A stretch of DNA of 64,000 nucleotides from Roseibium sp. HPY-6 (GCF_040530035.1 NZ_JBEWCD010000002.1:620001-684000), one strand, 5' to 3'; counted from the first letter of the stretch, positions 26,987 to 36,830 are shown. Notes: generated from the sequence alone by a model not told the origin. Numbers and translations are program-made.

Positions 26987-28927
26987 CTACTGACTAAACT
27001 GACGTTTTAGTTGAAGTAATTCCGGATTGTCGGGAATATTGTTAAGCGCTTTTTGCAGTGTGAATTCAGCAGATGCGTAGTCGTTTGCAGCCAGATGTAA
27101 GCGCACCTGCATGACCCAGGCTTCGGCGAGTTGGGGGTCGAGATTTGTGGCTTCCTGAAACGCGTTCACGGCCGCGCGGGGATTTCTCAGCGTCAGCGCA
27201 GTTCCGCCAATGACCATATGGGTCTCCGGAAAATCGAGCCTCGCGGACAGCGACCGTTGCCACTCCTGCATTCCCCGTTGCACGTGTTGACTCAGCGTCT
27301 CATCCTGAACCGGCACGCCAAGCATCACCCGGGCAGCTGAAAGCCGGACGGACTTCACCGGATCTGTGAGTGTTTTTTCCAGCGCTTCGGCGCGATCCGG
27401 CGCCGGGCGGAACGCCTGCAGGCGCACTGCGGCGGCACGCACAAGCGGGTCCGGGTCGCTTAAAAGAACCGTGATCCTGTCGAGGTCTTCCATTGAGGCA
27501 CGGCTTCGCAGCAGGTCGAGCGCCGAGGCCCGGACAATTCCTGGAAAGTCCTTGTGGAGCCCAATTTTTGCCAGATCGGCACCAAGACCGCTACCGCCGG
27601 TTCTCGCCCTTTCAAACACCTCGGAAAAATGCGGCTTGCGGTGCGCGCTCTGCGGGAATGCGCTTTCCAGCACGTCTGCGGCCCAGTCAGGGGCCTTGTC
27701 GATATGGCAATCGTTGCAGGCGTTTGGTGTTTCGATTCGAGCAGTAAGATCTGGCCGTGGAATACGAAAGGAATGGTCCCGCCGACCGTCAACCCCCATG
27801 TAAGTGCGCTCAATCATGTGGCAGGCCACACATGATGCTCCTTCCGTGCCCTGTGCATGGAAATGGTGCGCAGGATCGTCATATGTCTTGAGTGCAAGCG
27901 AGGGGAAGCGCGGGTTTCCGGCCTCGGAGTGGCATTGCGTGCAAACGGCGTTGCCCTCGGAAATCAGATTACCACTGTGCGGTTCGTGGCAATCGGAACA
28001 CCGAACACCCTTTTCGTGCATCTTCGACTGCAAAAAGGACCCGTATACGTAGACCTCGTCCAGGATCTGGCCGTCGGCGTGGTAAAGTCCCTCACGCAGC
28101 AACGCGAGGCGATAGGCATCATGAAAACCGGTCCCAGGAACCGGATTGCCGTCCTGGAAGGGCTCGCGCCGTGAATGGCAGCCGGCGCATTGCTGAATTT
28201 CCGTTTGAGCGCCCGCAGGAGAAAAACGAAACAGAAACCCGTTTTCATCCGTTCCGGCATAGGCGTTGGGGTCATAAGTCTCCGGAGTACTGTGCCTACC
28301 GACATGTGCTTCCGACGGGCCATGGCATGCCTCGCATCCGACGCCTATTTCGGCATGCACGCTGCTATAGGATCGTGTGCGGGGATCATAGTTCTTTTCA
28401 AATCCGGTCGCGTGACATTCCGCACAGCGCGCGTTCCAGTTTTTGTAAGGACCGGTCCAGTGGAAACCATCTCCTGGAGGGAGGTCCTGTTCCGGATAAA
28501 GGTGATACCAGCGTTCTTTTTGCCGGTCCCAAACGACATCAAAAGATTGAACATGCCCGCTGCCGGTATCAACCAGATACTGCTGCAGAGGTTCGATGCC
28601 GGCGACACCGATGACCTCCAGAACCTTCGTCCCGTCGGAGATGTCGGTTGTTTCAATGAAATAGCCGTCGCCTTCACGAAAGAACCTGGTTGTTCTGCCT
28701 TGGTGTGCGAACTCCGCATTCTCGAAATCACCTTTGACGGTGTCCTGCGTGGGCAGCGTCCAGGCCTTGGCATGGTGACTCGACTGCCAGTTCGAGAATT
28801 CTTGACTGTGACAGGCCTTGCAGGCTTGAGAGCCGGCATAACCGGGCGCTGTCTGCGCAAAAGGATGCTGCTGCGTACCAAAGGTGAGGAAACAAGCGAA
28901 AGCGAAAAGCAGCAAGTGTCTGTGCAT
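26987..28927 (-). CDS. Octaheme c-type cytochrome with HEAT and TPR tail
   Basis: 646-aa exported cytochrome. After the signal peptide (HLLLFAFACFLTFG) come eight CxxCH motifs: CKACH, CAECH, CEACH, CAGCH, CSDCH, CTQCH, CVACH and CNDCH. The spacing resembles cytochrome c554/multiheme redox proteins. From about residue 410 a HEAT-like region follows (PGIVRASALDLLRSR, DPDPLVRAAAVRLQAF, PVKSVRLSAARVMLG) and then TPR repeats (RNPRAAVNAFQEATNLDPQLAEAWVMQ). Probably periplasmic electron transfer with protein-protein contacts through the tail; substrate unknown. Start at ATG 28927, just before the signal peptide, rather than the upstream in-frame codon at 28981. Confidence 0.9.
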   Translation of the reverse strand: MHRHLLLFAFACFLTFGTQQHPFAQTAPGYAGSQACKACHSQEFSNWQSSHHAKAWTLPTQDTVKGDFENAEFAHQGRTTRFFREGDGYFIETTDISDGTKVLEVIGVAGIEPLQQYLVDTGSGHVQSFDVVWDRQKERWYHLYPEQDLPPGDGFHWTGPYKNWNARCAECHATGFEKNYDPRTRSYSSVHAEIGVGCEACHGPSEAHVGRHSTPETYDPNAYAGTDENGFLFRFSPAGAQTEIQQCAGCHSRREPFQDGNPVPGTGFHDAYRLALLREGLYHADGQILDEVYVYGSFLQSKMHEKGVRCSDCHEPHSGNLISEGNAVCTQCHSEAGNPRFPSLALKTYDDPAHHFHAQGTEGASCVACHMIERTYMGVDGRRDHSFRIPRPDLTARIETPNACNDCHIDKAPDWAADVLESAFPQSAHRKPHFSEVFERARTGGSGLGADLAKIGLHKDFPGIVRASALDLLRSRASMEDLDRITVLLSDPDPLVRAAAVRLQAFRPAPDRAEALEKTLTDPVKSVRLSAARVMLGVPVQDETLSQHVQRGMQEWQRSLSARLDFPETHMVIGGTALTLRNPRAAVNAFQEATNLDPQLAEAWVMQVRLHLAANDYASAEFTLQKALNNIPDNPELLQLKRQFSQ

Positions 28928-29055
28928 CCGCGCCCGCCCTTTCTTGTGCGCGGCAGCTTCCAAAGCAGCGCGCGCAAACAAGCTTCACTTGGTAAGCGTA
29001 CTCAACGCGGCCCGGTCGAGCAAGATTGCATTTGGGCCCTGGCGTTTGAGGCCTG

Positions 29056-29403
29056 CTAGTGAGCGACGGATTTCGAGAACATGTTGATAATCACAACACC
29101 GGCGACAATCAGGCCAAGACCTAGAATGGCCGGCAAATCGAGTTTCTGGTCGAAGGCGAGCCAGGCGACCATTGTGATCAGCACGATACCGGCACCTGAC
29201 CAGATGGCGTAGACGATCCCGGTCGGCAGGACCCGGATCGGAAAGGACAGCAGCCAGAAGGAGACGGCATATCCGACCACGGTAATCAGTGAGGGTACAA
29301 GACGGGTAAAGTTCTCCGTCTTTGCAAGCGCTGACGTTGCAACAACCTCGGCAACAATTGCAGCCCCCAGGAAAAAATATGTAGCCATCGGGCTTGTTGT
29401 CAT
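29056..29403 (-). CDS. SMR family efflux protein (EmrE/Qac type)
   Basis: 115-aa four-helix small multidrug resistance transporter. The essential membrane glutamate is present in AAIVAEVVATSAL, and the third helix contains GIVYAIWSGAGIVLI, typical of the drug-exporting EmrE/QacE branch rather than the guanidinium exporters. Proton-coupled export of cationic compounds is expected. M1 or M6 could be the start. Seventy bases separate it from the cytochrome gene on the same strand. Confidence 0.93.
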   Translation of the reverse strand: MTTSPMATYFFLGAAIVAEVVATSALAKTENFTRLVPSLITVVGYAVSFWLLSFPIRVLPTGIVYAIWSGAGIVLITMVAWLAFDQKLDLPAILGLGLIVAGVVIINMFSKSVAH

Positions 29404-29725
29404 GGTCGGCTCTTTAAAGGGTCTTTATTAATGCGTTTTGCGCTTTCGAACACGCTCCAGAGGGGACTGATTTGCAGCTCGTGTCAAACCTTCCTGGGGC
29501 CTGTGTTCAATGTTCAGAAGAAGCAGATGTGGGTCAAGAACGCGAAGTTGAAGTCTCAAACACTTGAAGAGGTCATTAATTTGCCGTTTACCATAATAAT
29601 GTTGGCTTGAGTCGGGTTGTGCCGGATCTGATCCGCGCTGACGGCGCGCAGCCGGGTTGGTTGCAGCGGCGGCTTGGGCACATTTTGAAACATAATTGAT
29701 TGAGCAAATTGCAGGGGATCGGGAA
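29404..29725. other. Gene-free divergent spacer
   Basis: About 320 bases between the divergent SMR and L,D-transpeptidase genes; it should hold both promoters, but I could not fix convincing -35/-10 pairs. A 58-codon ORF from ATG 29431 has no ribosome-binding site and is not called. No riboswitch-like fold was recognised. Confidence 0.4.
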
Positions 29726-30388
29726 ATGAAGACAGGACTGAGCCGGCGGTATCTGGTTTTCGGAGCGCCACTGCTTCTGGCCGCCTGTCAGGGGCAGCAG
29801 AAGTCGACGGTTCAGGCAGGTTTGACCCCGCTTGCCGACGGAACCCCCAACTACGCATCAGCTTACGCACCCGTTCGGGACGGTGGGTTTTCCCTTCCCG
29901 GGATCGATTATCAGGCGTTCGACCCGAAATATCTGCGTCAGACAGTTTTTTACCCGACCCGCTATCCGGCTGGAACGATCGTTGTCGATCCGCGGAAAAA
30001 GTTCCTCTACCTGGTCCAGCCCGGCGGACGGGCGATCCGCTATGGAATCGGTGTCGGCAGGGCCGGTTTTGCCTGGAGCGGCGAGGCGGTCATACGCTTC
30101 AAGCGCGAGTGGCCGAAGTGGTTCCCGCCCGACGAAATGATCGAGCGGGATCCGAGCCTGGAAAAATACCGGGATGGCCAGGAGGGTGGACCACGCAATC
30201 CGATCGGCGCGCGCGGCCTCTATCTGTGGCAGGGCAACAAGGATACGCTCTACCGAATTCACAGCACCAACCAGCCGAGCAGCATCGGGACCAATGCCTC
30301 GAGCGGATGTATCCGCATGTGGCACCAGGACATCATCGATCTTTATGACCGCGTGCCGCTCGGTACGACGGTGGTCGTGCTGAGCTGA
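29726..30388 (+). CDS. Lipoprotein L,D-transpeptidase (YkuD)
   Basis: 220 aa. N-terminal Arg pair and hydrophobic segment ending in the lipobox LLAAC (residues about 17-21), so a probable lipoprotein. The YkuD catalytic domain includes TIVVDPRKKFLYLVQPGG, RYGIGVGRAGFAWSG and the active-site block YRIHSTNQPSSIG then SSGCIRM with the nucleophile Cys. Forms 3-3 peptidoglycan cross-links or attaches proteins in the periplasm. ATG 29726 is preferred over the earlier in-frame codon at 29696 because the lipoprotein signal starts there. Confidence 0.93.
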   Translation: MKTGLSRRYLVFGAPLLLAACQGQQKSTVQAGLTPLADGTPNYASAYAPVRDGGFSLPGIDYQAFDPKYLRQTVFYPTRYPAGTIVVDPRKKFLYLVQPGGRAIRYGIGVGRAGFAWSGEAVIRFKREWPKWFPPDEMIERDPSLEKYRDGQEGGPRNPIGARGLYLWQGNKDTLYRIHSTNQPSSIGTNASSGCIRMWHQDIIDLYDRVPLGTTVVVLS

Positions 30389-30400
30389 TCGCCTCAGAGG

Positions 30401-31912
30401 CTATCCGAGCTGTTTTTCAAAAAACGCTTCCGGCGTTTCGACTTCGTGCAGTTTCTTGTCTTCGACGAGCCAGAAACGCGAACCGACATTGCGCACGAAC
30501 GTCCGGTCGTGACTGACAAGCAGCGCGGTTGTCTCTTTACGGAGGAGTTCGTGTTCAAGGGCTTCCTGGCCGTCGATGTCGAGATGGTTGGTTGGTTCGT
30601 CCAGAATGTAGAGGTTGGGCTTTTTAAGCCGCAACAATAGCATGGCGAGACGGCTGCGCTGGCCCCCGGAGAGAACGGTCATCGGTCTTTCCTGGAGGTC
30701 AATGTGAAGACCGGCCTCCGCCAGCAACGCGCGCGCCCTCTGGTCGCCGACGTTCGACGAGTGTGTCACGGCATGCAATGGGGTCTTGAACGTGTCGAGC
30801 TGGGACAGCGACTGATCGGAGACCCCTGGTATGGCCGAAAGTGCAACACGAATGCTGTCCAAGTCCTCTTGCAGTGACGAAATGACCTGCGACAGCAGTC
30901 TGGATTTGCCGGCGCCATTTGCACCCAGAACGACAACCCGGTCACCGGGGTTGATCCAGAGCCTGGGGAGACGAAACAAGGAATGTCCGTTCGGGAGGCC
31001 GACACCGCCTTCGGCGATCGTGACCAGCGCTTTGGCATGTGCCGTGGATGTGTCCAAACGGATTTTCCCTGCAGAGCGCTGCGCTTCGGCGGGCCGGGCT
31101 GCGTCTTCGATTTTCTGGGCTCTTTCCTTCAGCTGTTTGGTTTTGTTGAGCAGCAGATCGGAGCCGGAATTGGTGCCGATGTTTTTCAGCTTTGCGGCCT
31201 TCCGGCGGAGCTGATTTGCCTTCGCAAGCTCGTTCTCAAAACGCCTGGCGGTTGCACTGTCCTGCTCTGCAAGAGATTGCCGCGCACTGGAATAGGGAAG
31301 GTCGAACAAAACCGGCTGTTCACGCCGCAGAAAAAGCGTTCGGGTCGTAACGGTATCGAGAAATGCCCGGTCGTGGCTGGCGACAATCATCGGCGTTCCG
31401 CGTGCAACGATCGAGAGCCAGTTTTGAAGCACGCCGATGCGGTTCAGGTCGAGGTGGTTCGTCGGTTCATCCATCAGGAGAACATCCGGGTCTCCGACCC
31501 ATGCGCGCGCCAGCAGCGCCACTCTTTGCCAGCCGCCCGAAAGATTGCGCAATGGCCGCTGCCAGAGATCTTCGGGAACCTGGAGGTCATGAAGAACAAT
31601 GTCGACACGCCAGCTTTCGCTGTCAGCCTGCTCGCTATCCAGTGCGGACAGAACCGCCTCATAGAACGTGAGCTGCATTAGGCCGTCCGGAACATCCTGG
31701 CTGACTAATGCTGTCTTAAGGCCGCGCATGGTTGTGATGTCGCCATGGGTTGGCTCGGCCTCGCCGGCGATAACGCGCAACAGCGTGGATTTGCCGGTGC
31801 CGTTGGCGGCGACAAGGCCAATCCGGTCGGTCTTTCCAAGGGAAAGATTCAGGTTTTCAAACAGGGGTGCAGAGAGAAAAACGCCAAGATTGCGCAGATT
31901 GATCAAAGACAT
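30401..31912 (-). CDS. ABC-F family ATPase
   Basis: 503-aa soluble protein with two ABC domains and no membrane part. First: Walker A AANGTGKST, signature LSGGWQRVALLARA, Walker B LLMDEPTNHLD. Second: Walker A GANGAGKSR, signature LSGGQRSRLAMLLL, Walker B YILDEPTNHLD. The linker has the charged helix NELAKANQLRRKAAKLKN. ABC-F proteins act on the ribosome in translation or antibiotic protection. Start at ATG 31912. Convergent with the L,D-transpeptidase, 12 bases away. Confidence 0.92.
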   Translation of the reverse strand: MSLINLRNLGVFLSAPLFENLNLSLGKTDRIGLVAANGTGKSTLLRVIAGEAEPTHGDITTMRGLKTALVSQDVPDGLMQLTFYEAVLSALDSEQADSESWRVDIVLHDLQVPEDLWQRPLRNLSGGWQRVALLARAWVGDPDVLLMDEPTNHLDLNRIGVLQNWLSIVARGTPMIVASHDRAFLDTVTTRTLFLRREQPVLFDLPYSSARQSLAEQDSATARRFENELAKANQLRRKAAKLKNIGTNSGSDLLLNKTKQLKERAQKIEDAARPAEAQRSAGKIRLDTSTAHAKALVTIAEGGVGLPNGHSLFRLPRLWINPGDRVVVLGANGAGKSRLLSQVISSLQEDLDSIRVALSAIPGVSDQSLSQLDTFKTPLHAVTHSSNVGDQRARALLAEAGLHIDLQERPMTVLSGGQRSRLAMLLLRLKKPNLYILDEPTNHLDIDGQEALEHELLRKETTALLVSHDRTFVRNVGSRFWLVEDKKLHEVETPEAFFEKQLG

Positions 31913-32190
31913 GTGGCACAACTTTCAAACCGGGAGACGCAGCCGTTTTGGCTGCCTTCTGGGCAGATCGTCGTGACTTGTTGGTGTCCTACGATCAGCC
32001 CTACAAACGCGTTTGCAGGGCCTGGACGGGACCGCGGGTTCGATCATGATATCTAAAAAACGTCATTTTGATCCTCCCTCGGTACATGTGAAATTGATGC
32101 CGAATGCTAGTCTGCGCGCTTCACCAAGTCAATCGCTTCGAAAAGCGATTGGGGTTGATGATACCGTTGGACGCGCGGACTGATCGCCGA

Positions 32191-33708
32191 TCAAGCCAGC
32201 GCGAACATATCCTTGTAGGCGTCTCTCAGGACATTTTTCTGCACCTTGCCCATTGTGTTGCGAGGCAATTCATCAAGGACGATGAGTTTTCTCGGATGCT
32301 TGAACCGGGCAAGATGGGCCTTCACAGCATCCTGGATTGTATCAAGATCCGGTGCCGCTTCCTTTTCCGGCACCAGAACGCCAAGGACAGTTTCACCGAA
32401 ATCCGGATGCGGAACGCCGATTACGGCACTTTCCAGAACGCCCGGCTGGTCATCGAGCACAAGCTCGATCTCCTTGGGATAAATGTTATAGCCGCCGGAG
32501 ATGATGAGATCCTTGTTGCGCCCGACAATGTGGACGTAGCCGTCTTCGTCTATTCGGCCCAGATCCCCGGTAATGAAGAACCCGTCTGCACGCAGCTCTG
32601 CAGCGGTTTTTTCCGGCATTTGCCAATACCCCTTGAAGACATTGGGGCCGCGCACTTCGATCTGGCCGATATCACCTTGAGGCAATGTTGCCCCGCTTTC
32701 CGGGTCCGTGATTTTGAGTTCGACACCCGGCAAGGGAAAGCCGACTGTTCCGGCACGCCGTTCGCCGTCATAGGGATTGGACGTGTTCATGTTGGTTTCG
32801 GTCATGCCGTAACGTTCGAGGATCCGGTGACCTGTGCGTTCTTCGAACTGAACATGCGTTTCCGCCAGGAGCGGTGCAGATCCGGAAACGAAAAGACGCA
32901 TGTGCGAAGCTAGTTCTTCCGTGAACCTCGGATCATGGAGAAGGCGCGAATAGAATGTCGGGACACCCATCATCGACGTAGCTTGAGGCATATGCTCAAT
33001 GAGTTCGTCCAGATCGAACTTCGGCAAAAAGATCATGCTTCCACCGGCGGCCAGCGTCACATTGGTCGCAACAAAAAGCCCGTGGGTGTGGAAGATGGGC
33101 AGCGCGTGCAGGAGAACGTCCTGTTCGGTAAAACGCCATTCATTCACAAGGGTTTCGGCATTCGACAACAGGTTGTTTTGCGTCAGCATGGCGCCCTTGG
33201 AACGGCCCGTGGTGCCGGACGTATAAAGAAACGCGGCAAGGTCTTCACCGGTCCTGTCCACGGTCGAAAAAACCGTTGGCATACCGGCCGCCTTTTCGCT
33301 CAAGGAGCCGCCACCGTCAGCATTTTGTGTTTCAAGCTTTGCGCCCAGATGCTCTGCTACCGGAGCAAGCTCTTCGACGCTTCTGGCGTCGCAGACCACA
33401 AGCGAAGCACCGCTGTTTTCGATGAAATAGGTCAGTTCATCGACCGTATAGGCCGTGTTGAGCGGCAAGAACACGAGACCTGCCTGTGCACAGGCTGCAT
33501 AGAGAGCGAGGGTCTCGGGAGACTTCTCCACCTGGGCGGCCACGCGGTCACCCGCCACCAGCCCGAAAGAGCTCAGGGCATTTGCGATCCGTGCCGTTTT
33601 CGCCAGGAAGTCCTGAAACGTGACTATCTGACCATCTAAAAGACGGAGAAATGGCAATGTTTTGCCAGCATGAACGCCGAAAAGCTTGTCGAAAAGCGGG
33701 TTAGGCAT
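32191..33708 (-). CDS. matB: Malonyl-CoA synthetase
   Basis: 505-aa acyl-adenylate-forming ligase that makes malonyl-CoA from malonate, CoA and ATP. AMP-binding P-loop YTSGTTGRSKGAM, LFVSGSAPLL, YGMTETNMN, the hinge GDLGRIDEDGYVHIVGRNKDLI and the C-terminal lysine in PRNTMGKVQKN. The MatB identity rests on the tight link with malonyl-CoA decarboxylase (8-bp overlap) and the malonate-type TRAP genes. Last gene of the mat operon; a 9-bp hairpin without a T-run lies at 32130-32151. Confidence 0.93.
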   Translation of the reverse strand: MPNPLFDKLFGVHAGKTLPFLRLLDGQIVTFQDFLAKTARIANALSSFGLVAGDRVAAQVEKSPETLALYAACAQAGLVFLPLNTAYTVDELTYFIENSGASLVVCDARSVEELAPVAEHLGAKLETQNADGGGSLSEKAAGMPTVFSTVDRTGEDLAAFLYTSGTTGRSKGAMLTQNNLLSNAETLVNEWRFTEQDVLLHALPIFHTHGLFVATNVTLAAGGSMIFLPKFDLDELIEHMPQATSMMGVPTFYSRLLHDPRFTEELASHMRLFVSGSAPLLAETHVQFEERTGHRILERYGMTETNMNTSNPYDGERRAGTVGFPLPGVELKITDPESGATLPQGDIGQIEVRGPNVFKGYWQMPEKTAAELRADGFFITGDLGRIDEDGYVHIVGRNKDLIISGGYNIYPKEIELVLDDQPGVLESAVIGVPHPDFGETVLGVLVPEKEAAPDLDTIQDAVKAHLARFKHPRKLIVLDELPRNTMGKVQKNVLRDAYKDMFALA

Positions 33709-34969
33709 CTGTGTTACCTTTTCTTATCTGATCGAGCGCAGCGGGCCTGGCAAGTGATTTGACCGCGTCTGTGGCCACCACTTCCTGTGTCGTTGCAAAA
33801 TTTTCGTGGTTCTGGGCGACTTTTGTAAGGTCGTAAAGGTAATTCACCATCGCTCCACCGGATTGTTCGCGCCCCTTGTCCGATACATCGGCGTTCGCGT
33901 GGACTGCATGGACAATTGCGCCGTTACCGAGATGAAACCGGGCAACCGGGTCGAACGGCTGGCCGCCAAGTGATTTAGCGGTCAGGAGATAGTGCGCAGC
34001 TACCGCTTTCATCTCCTCCGGTGTGGCGGGGCCCCAATCAATACCTTCCAGGTCAAGCCATTTCGCCAGTCCCGGAATTGGCGACAGGGTTGCGAAAGTC
34101 TTCAGCCGGGCAAGTTCTGCGGACAGATCCGAGGCGACCTGCTTTATCAGTGAATTTCCAAAGGAGATGCTCGCCAATCCCGCCTGACAATTGGAGATCG
34201 AATAGAATATAGCTGTATCCGCGTCTTCAGCCGCATGCGCATCGCGGTCTTCGGCCAGGAGCGTTTGGATGGAACTTGCGATACCTTTCATCAAGGCGAC
34301 CTCGACAAAGATCAACGGTTCATCCGGCATGGATGGATGAAAGAACGCAAAACAGCGCCTGTCCGCCGGTTCCAGGCGCCGTCGAAGATCGTCCCAGCTG
34401 TGAATGGCATGGACGGCTTCATAGGCGATGATTTTTTCAAGGATATGAGCCGGGCTTTCCCAGTTGATCGGCCTTAGAACCAGAAATCCCCTGTTGAACC
34501 AGGACGAAAATAGGTGTCGCAAGTCGAGATCGAGTGCATCAAGTTCCGGGTCGGCATTGCCGAGCCGCAAAAGGTCCGCCCTCATGTTGACCAGGGTTCC
34601 GGTTGCGCCCGGCACCTTGTTCAAACGCCGGAAAAGCTCCTGCCTGCGTGGTTCTGCGGCAATCATGAAATCCCGGTATGTTGCCTTGGAAGGGCGTCCC
34701 TCATAGGCGTCCAGAGCACTTCTTACCTTCTCCGGGTTGATATTGAGCCGGCCGGCAATGTTGCGGAAGAAGGTGAGCTTTTCCTCATCGTCCAGGTTTT
34801 CGTAACCCGACAGGATATCCTGTGCGAGTGCGAGCCCTGTGGTTTCGCCCGCAGAGCCGACCAGATCGCTCGCCAGTTCCTCAAGCGGCCTGTCGTTTCG
34901 CAGATGACGGGCCGGTTGCCGGTAACGGCGCTCGAAGACGGTGGCAAGCAGGTCGGCGAGCAGGGTCAT
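33701..34969 (-). CDS. Malonyl-CoA decarboxylase
   Basis: 422 aa. Converts malonyl-CoA to acetyl-CoA and CO2. An N-terminal helical domain (FFRNIAGRLNINPEKVRSALDAYEG) and a catalytic GNAT-like domain with FFHPSMPDEPLIFVEVALMKG, FYSISNCQAGLASISFGNSLIKQV and VARFHLGNGAIVHAVHANADVS, including the catalytic His in RFHLGNGA. The start is ATG 34969, overlapping the TRAP permease stop; the frame runs on to 35518 only as an antisense-frame artefact inside that permease gene. Corresponds to matA of rhizobia. Confidence 0.95.
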   Translation of the reverse strand: MTLLADLLATVFERRYRQPARHLRNDRPLEELASDLVGSAGETTGLALAQDILSGYENLDDEEKLTFFRNIAGRLNINPEKVRSALDAYEGRPSKATYRDFMIAAEPRRQELFRRLNKVPGATGTLVNMRADLLRLGNADPELDALDLDLRHLFSSWFNRGFLVLRPINWESPAHILEKIIAYEAVHAIHSWDDLRRRLEPADRRCFAFFHPSMPDEPLIFVEVALMKGIASSIQTLLAEDRDAHAAEDADTAIFYSISNCQAGLASISFGNSLIKQVASDLSAELARLKTFATLSPIPGLAKWLDLEGIDWGPATPEEMKAVAAHYLLTAKSLGGQPFDPVARFHLGNGAIVHAVHANADVSDKGREQSGGAMVNYLYDLTKVAQNHENFATTQEVVATDAVKSLARPAALDQIRKGNTDA

Positions 34970-36282
34970 ACGGCTCGGCCCATGACAACGTCTGGAAGCC
35001 AGGTCGCCAGCTCTGGAAAGATGCAAAGTAGAATGATCGCAAGCACCATGCATCCAACGAATGGCAAGGATCCAGTCAGGATCGTTTTCAGGGAGATGTC
35101 CGGGGCTATACCGTTGATGACATAAAGGTTCAGCCCGACTGGTGGAGATATCAGCCCGATTTCCATATTGATCGTCAAAACGACGGCAAACCAGATGGGG
35201 TCGAAACCGGCTGTCGTGATGATCGGAAGCAGGATTGGCGCTGCCATCAGGATCACGGCGACCGGCGGCAGGAAGAAGCCGGCGATCAGCAGGAAGATGT
35301 TGACGGCACCCATCAGGACCCAGCGATTGACATCGAGCGTACCGATCCATTCCGCGATCGATTGCGTGATGAAAAGGGAGCTGAGCATGTAGGAGAAAAC
35401 ACCGGCAGCAGCGATGATGAAGAGGATCATCACCGATTCCTTGGTGCTGTCGCGCAGGACCACCCAAAGTGCCTGCGGTTGCCAGAGCTTGTAAATGATC
35501 ATCGCGATCAGGAGGCAAAGGAGCGCCCCGACCGCTGCCGTTTCCGACGGTGTCGCAACACCGCCATACATGGCATAGAGCACACCCAGGATAATGGCGA
35601 TGAAGGGCAGAACGCGCGGCAGGATTTCAAGCCGCTCCCCCCAGCTGTAGCTGCCTGAACTCAATCGTCCGCCTTCGCCCGAACGCCAGGTCGAGTAAAG
35701 CGACCAGGCCATGAACAGGCCCACCAAGAGCAAGCCTGGTATGACACCAGCGAGAAACAGACGGCCGATCGACGTTTCTGTCGCGATGCCATAGACGATC
35801 ATCGTGACGGAGGGCGGGATCAGAATGCCGAGCGTGCCGCCTGCGGCGATGGACCCGGCAGCGACGCCGTCCGGGTAGCCGCGCTTGCGCATTTCCGGAA
35901 TGCCCATCTTGCCGATGGCGGCGCATGTCGCCGGCGACGAGCCGGACATGGCCGCGAAGAGGGCACATGCACCGAGGTTCGAGACGACCAGTCCGCCCGG
36001 AACCCGGGTCAACCACCTTTCAAGCGCCTCGTAGAGATCAGCACCTGCGCGTGTCGATGCGATCGATGCGCCCATGATGATGAACATGGGGATCGACAGA
36101 AGCGCGAAATTATCGAGCTTGCCGAACAGGATTTCAGGCATGAGCTCCAACGAGCGGGGGCCGTCGAAGATGATCAGGAAACCAGCGGAAACGATCAGCA
36201 GCCCGATGGCGACCGAGACACCGGAGAAGAGCACCAGGATCGTGGCGATGGCGACGATTGCACCGAGAAGAAGAGGATCCAT
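34966..36282 (-). CDS. TRAP transporter large permease (DctM)
   Basis: 438-aa, about 12-helix TRAP permease (GVSVAIGLLIVSAGFLIIF, LLSIPMFIIMGASIA, GSSPATCAAIGKMGIPEMRKRGYP, GTLGILIPPSVTMIVYG). Imports the substrate bound by the periplasmic protein with Na+; malonate is inferred from the neighbours. ATGA overlap with the decarboxylase gene and 5 bases after dctQ. Confidence 0.94.
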   Translation of the reverse strand: MDPLLLGAIVAIATILVLFSGVSVAIGLLIVSAGFLIIFDGPRSLELMPEILFGKLDNFALLSIPMFIIMGASIASTRAGADLYEALERWLTRVPGGLVVSNLGACALFAAMSGSSPATCAAIGKMGIPEMRKRGYPDGVAAGSIAAGGTLGILIPPSVTMIVYGIATETSIGRLFLAGVIPGLLLVGLFMAWSLYSTWRSGEGGRLSSGSYSWGERLEILPRVLPFIAIILGVLYAMYGGVATPSETAAVGALLCLLIAMIIYKLWQPQALWVVLRDSTKESVMILFIIAAAGVFSYMLSSLFITQSIAEWIGTLDVNRWVLMGAVNIFLLIAGFFLPPVAVILMAAPILLPIITTAGFDPIWFAVVLTINMEIGLISPPVGLNLYVINGIAPDISLKTILTGSLPFVGCMVLAIILLCIFPELATWLPDVVMGRAV

Positions 36283-36287
36283 CGCCG

Positions 36288-36830
36288 TTACTCCAGTCCA
36301 AACGGTTTGTCGGTTCCGGTCAGAACGGCCACAAGGTCAGCGATCAGCTGAAGCAGGAGCAGGCCGAAGCCGATCGGGATGGAGAGGTAAGGGATCCACA
36401 GCCGGACGCCCCAGACCGTGTCGGAGCGCCAGCCCCGGTCCCAGGCGAAATGCCAGTATTCAAAGCCGTACCACAGCATGATCGAAACGATGACGATCGA
36501 CAGCAAGGATGTGAGCATGGCAAGTGCGAACCGGGCCCGGGGGCCGAGCGAAAGCGGAATGAGATCCACATTCACATGCCCGCGCAAGCGCTGAACATAG
36601 GGCAGTCCAATCAGGGTCGCCGCGATCACGAGGTAGATCACCGCCTCGGTCTGCCAGACTGTGGACCCGTTGAGGACGAAGCGCACAAAGATCATCTGGC
36701 AGGTGATTGCGACGGCCGCAACGATCATGGCCGACGCACACCAGCCTGCCAGGGTTGAGAGAGCTGCGACGGCACGCAGGAAAGGATTGTTTCCCGTGCG
36801 TGCGACAACAGCGGAGCTTTGGCCGGCCAT
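36288..36830 (-). CDS. TRAP transporter small permease (DctQ)
   Basis: 180 aa, four membrane helices (GWCASAMIVAAVAITCQMIFVRFV, QTEAVIYLVIAATLIGLPYVQRLRGHVNVDLI, FALAMLTSLLSIVIVSIMLWYG, LSIPIGFGLLLLQLIADL). The RGHVNVD motif is conserved in the family. Start ATG 36830 has GGGAG in place; the in-frame TTG at 36845 overlaps that site and is rejected. Confidence 0.93.
   Translation of the reverse strand: MAGQSSAVVARTGNNPFLRAVAALSTLAGWCASAMIVAAVAITCQMIFVRFVLNGSTVWQTEAVIYLVIAATLIGLPYVQRLRGHVNVDLIPLSLGPRARFALAMLTSLLSIVIVSIMLWYGFEYWHFAWDRGWRSDTVWGVRLWIPYLSIPIGFGLLLLQLIADLVAVLTGTDKPFGLE

Noticed and set aside
28175..29059. 294-codon plus-strand frame
   Set aside because: Antisense to the octaheme cytochrome, whose CxxCH motifs prove the coding strand.
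29431..29607. 58-codon ORF between the SMR and L,D-transpeptidase genes
   Set aside because: No ribosome-binding site and no recognisable protein feature.
32130..32151. 9-bp hairpin after matB
   Set aside because: No T-run on either strand, so I did not call it a terminator.
34970..35518. N-terminal extension of malonyl-CoA decarboxylase
   Set aside because: Lies in another frame of dctM; the decarboxylase family starts at the ATG overlapping the dctM stop.
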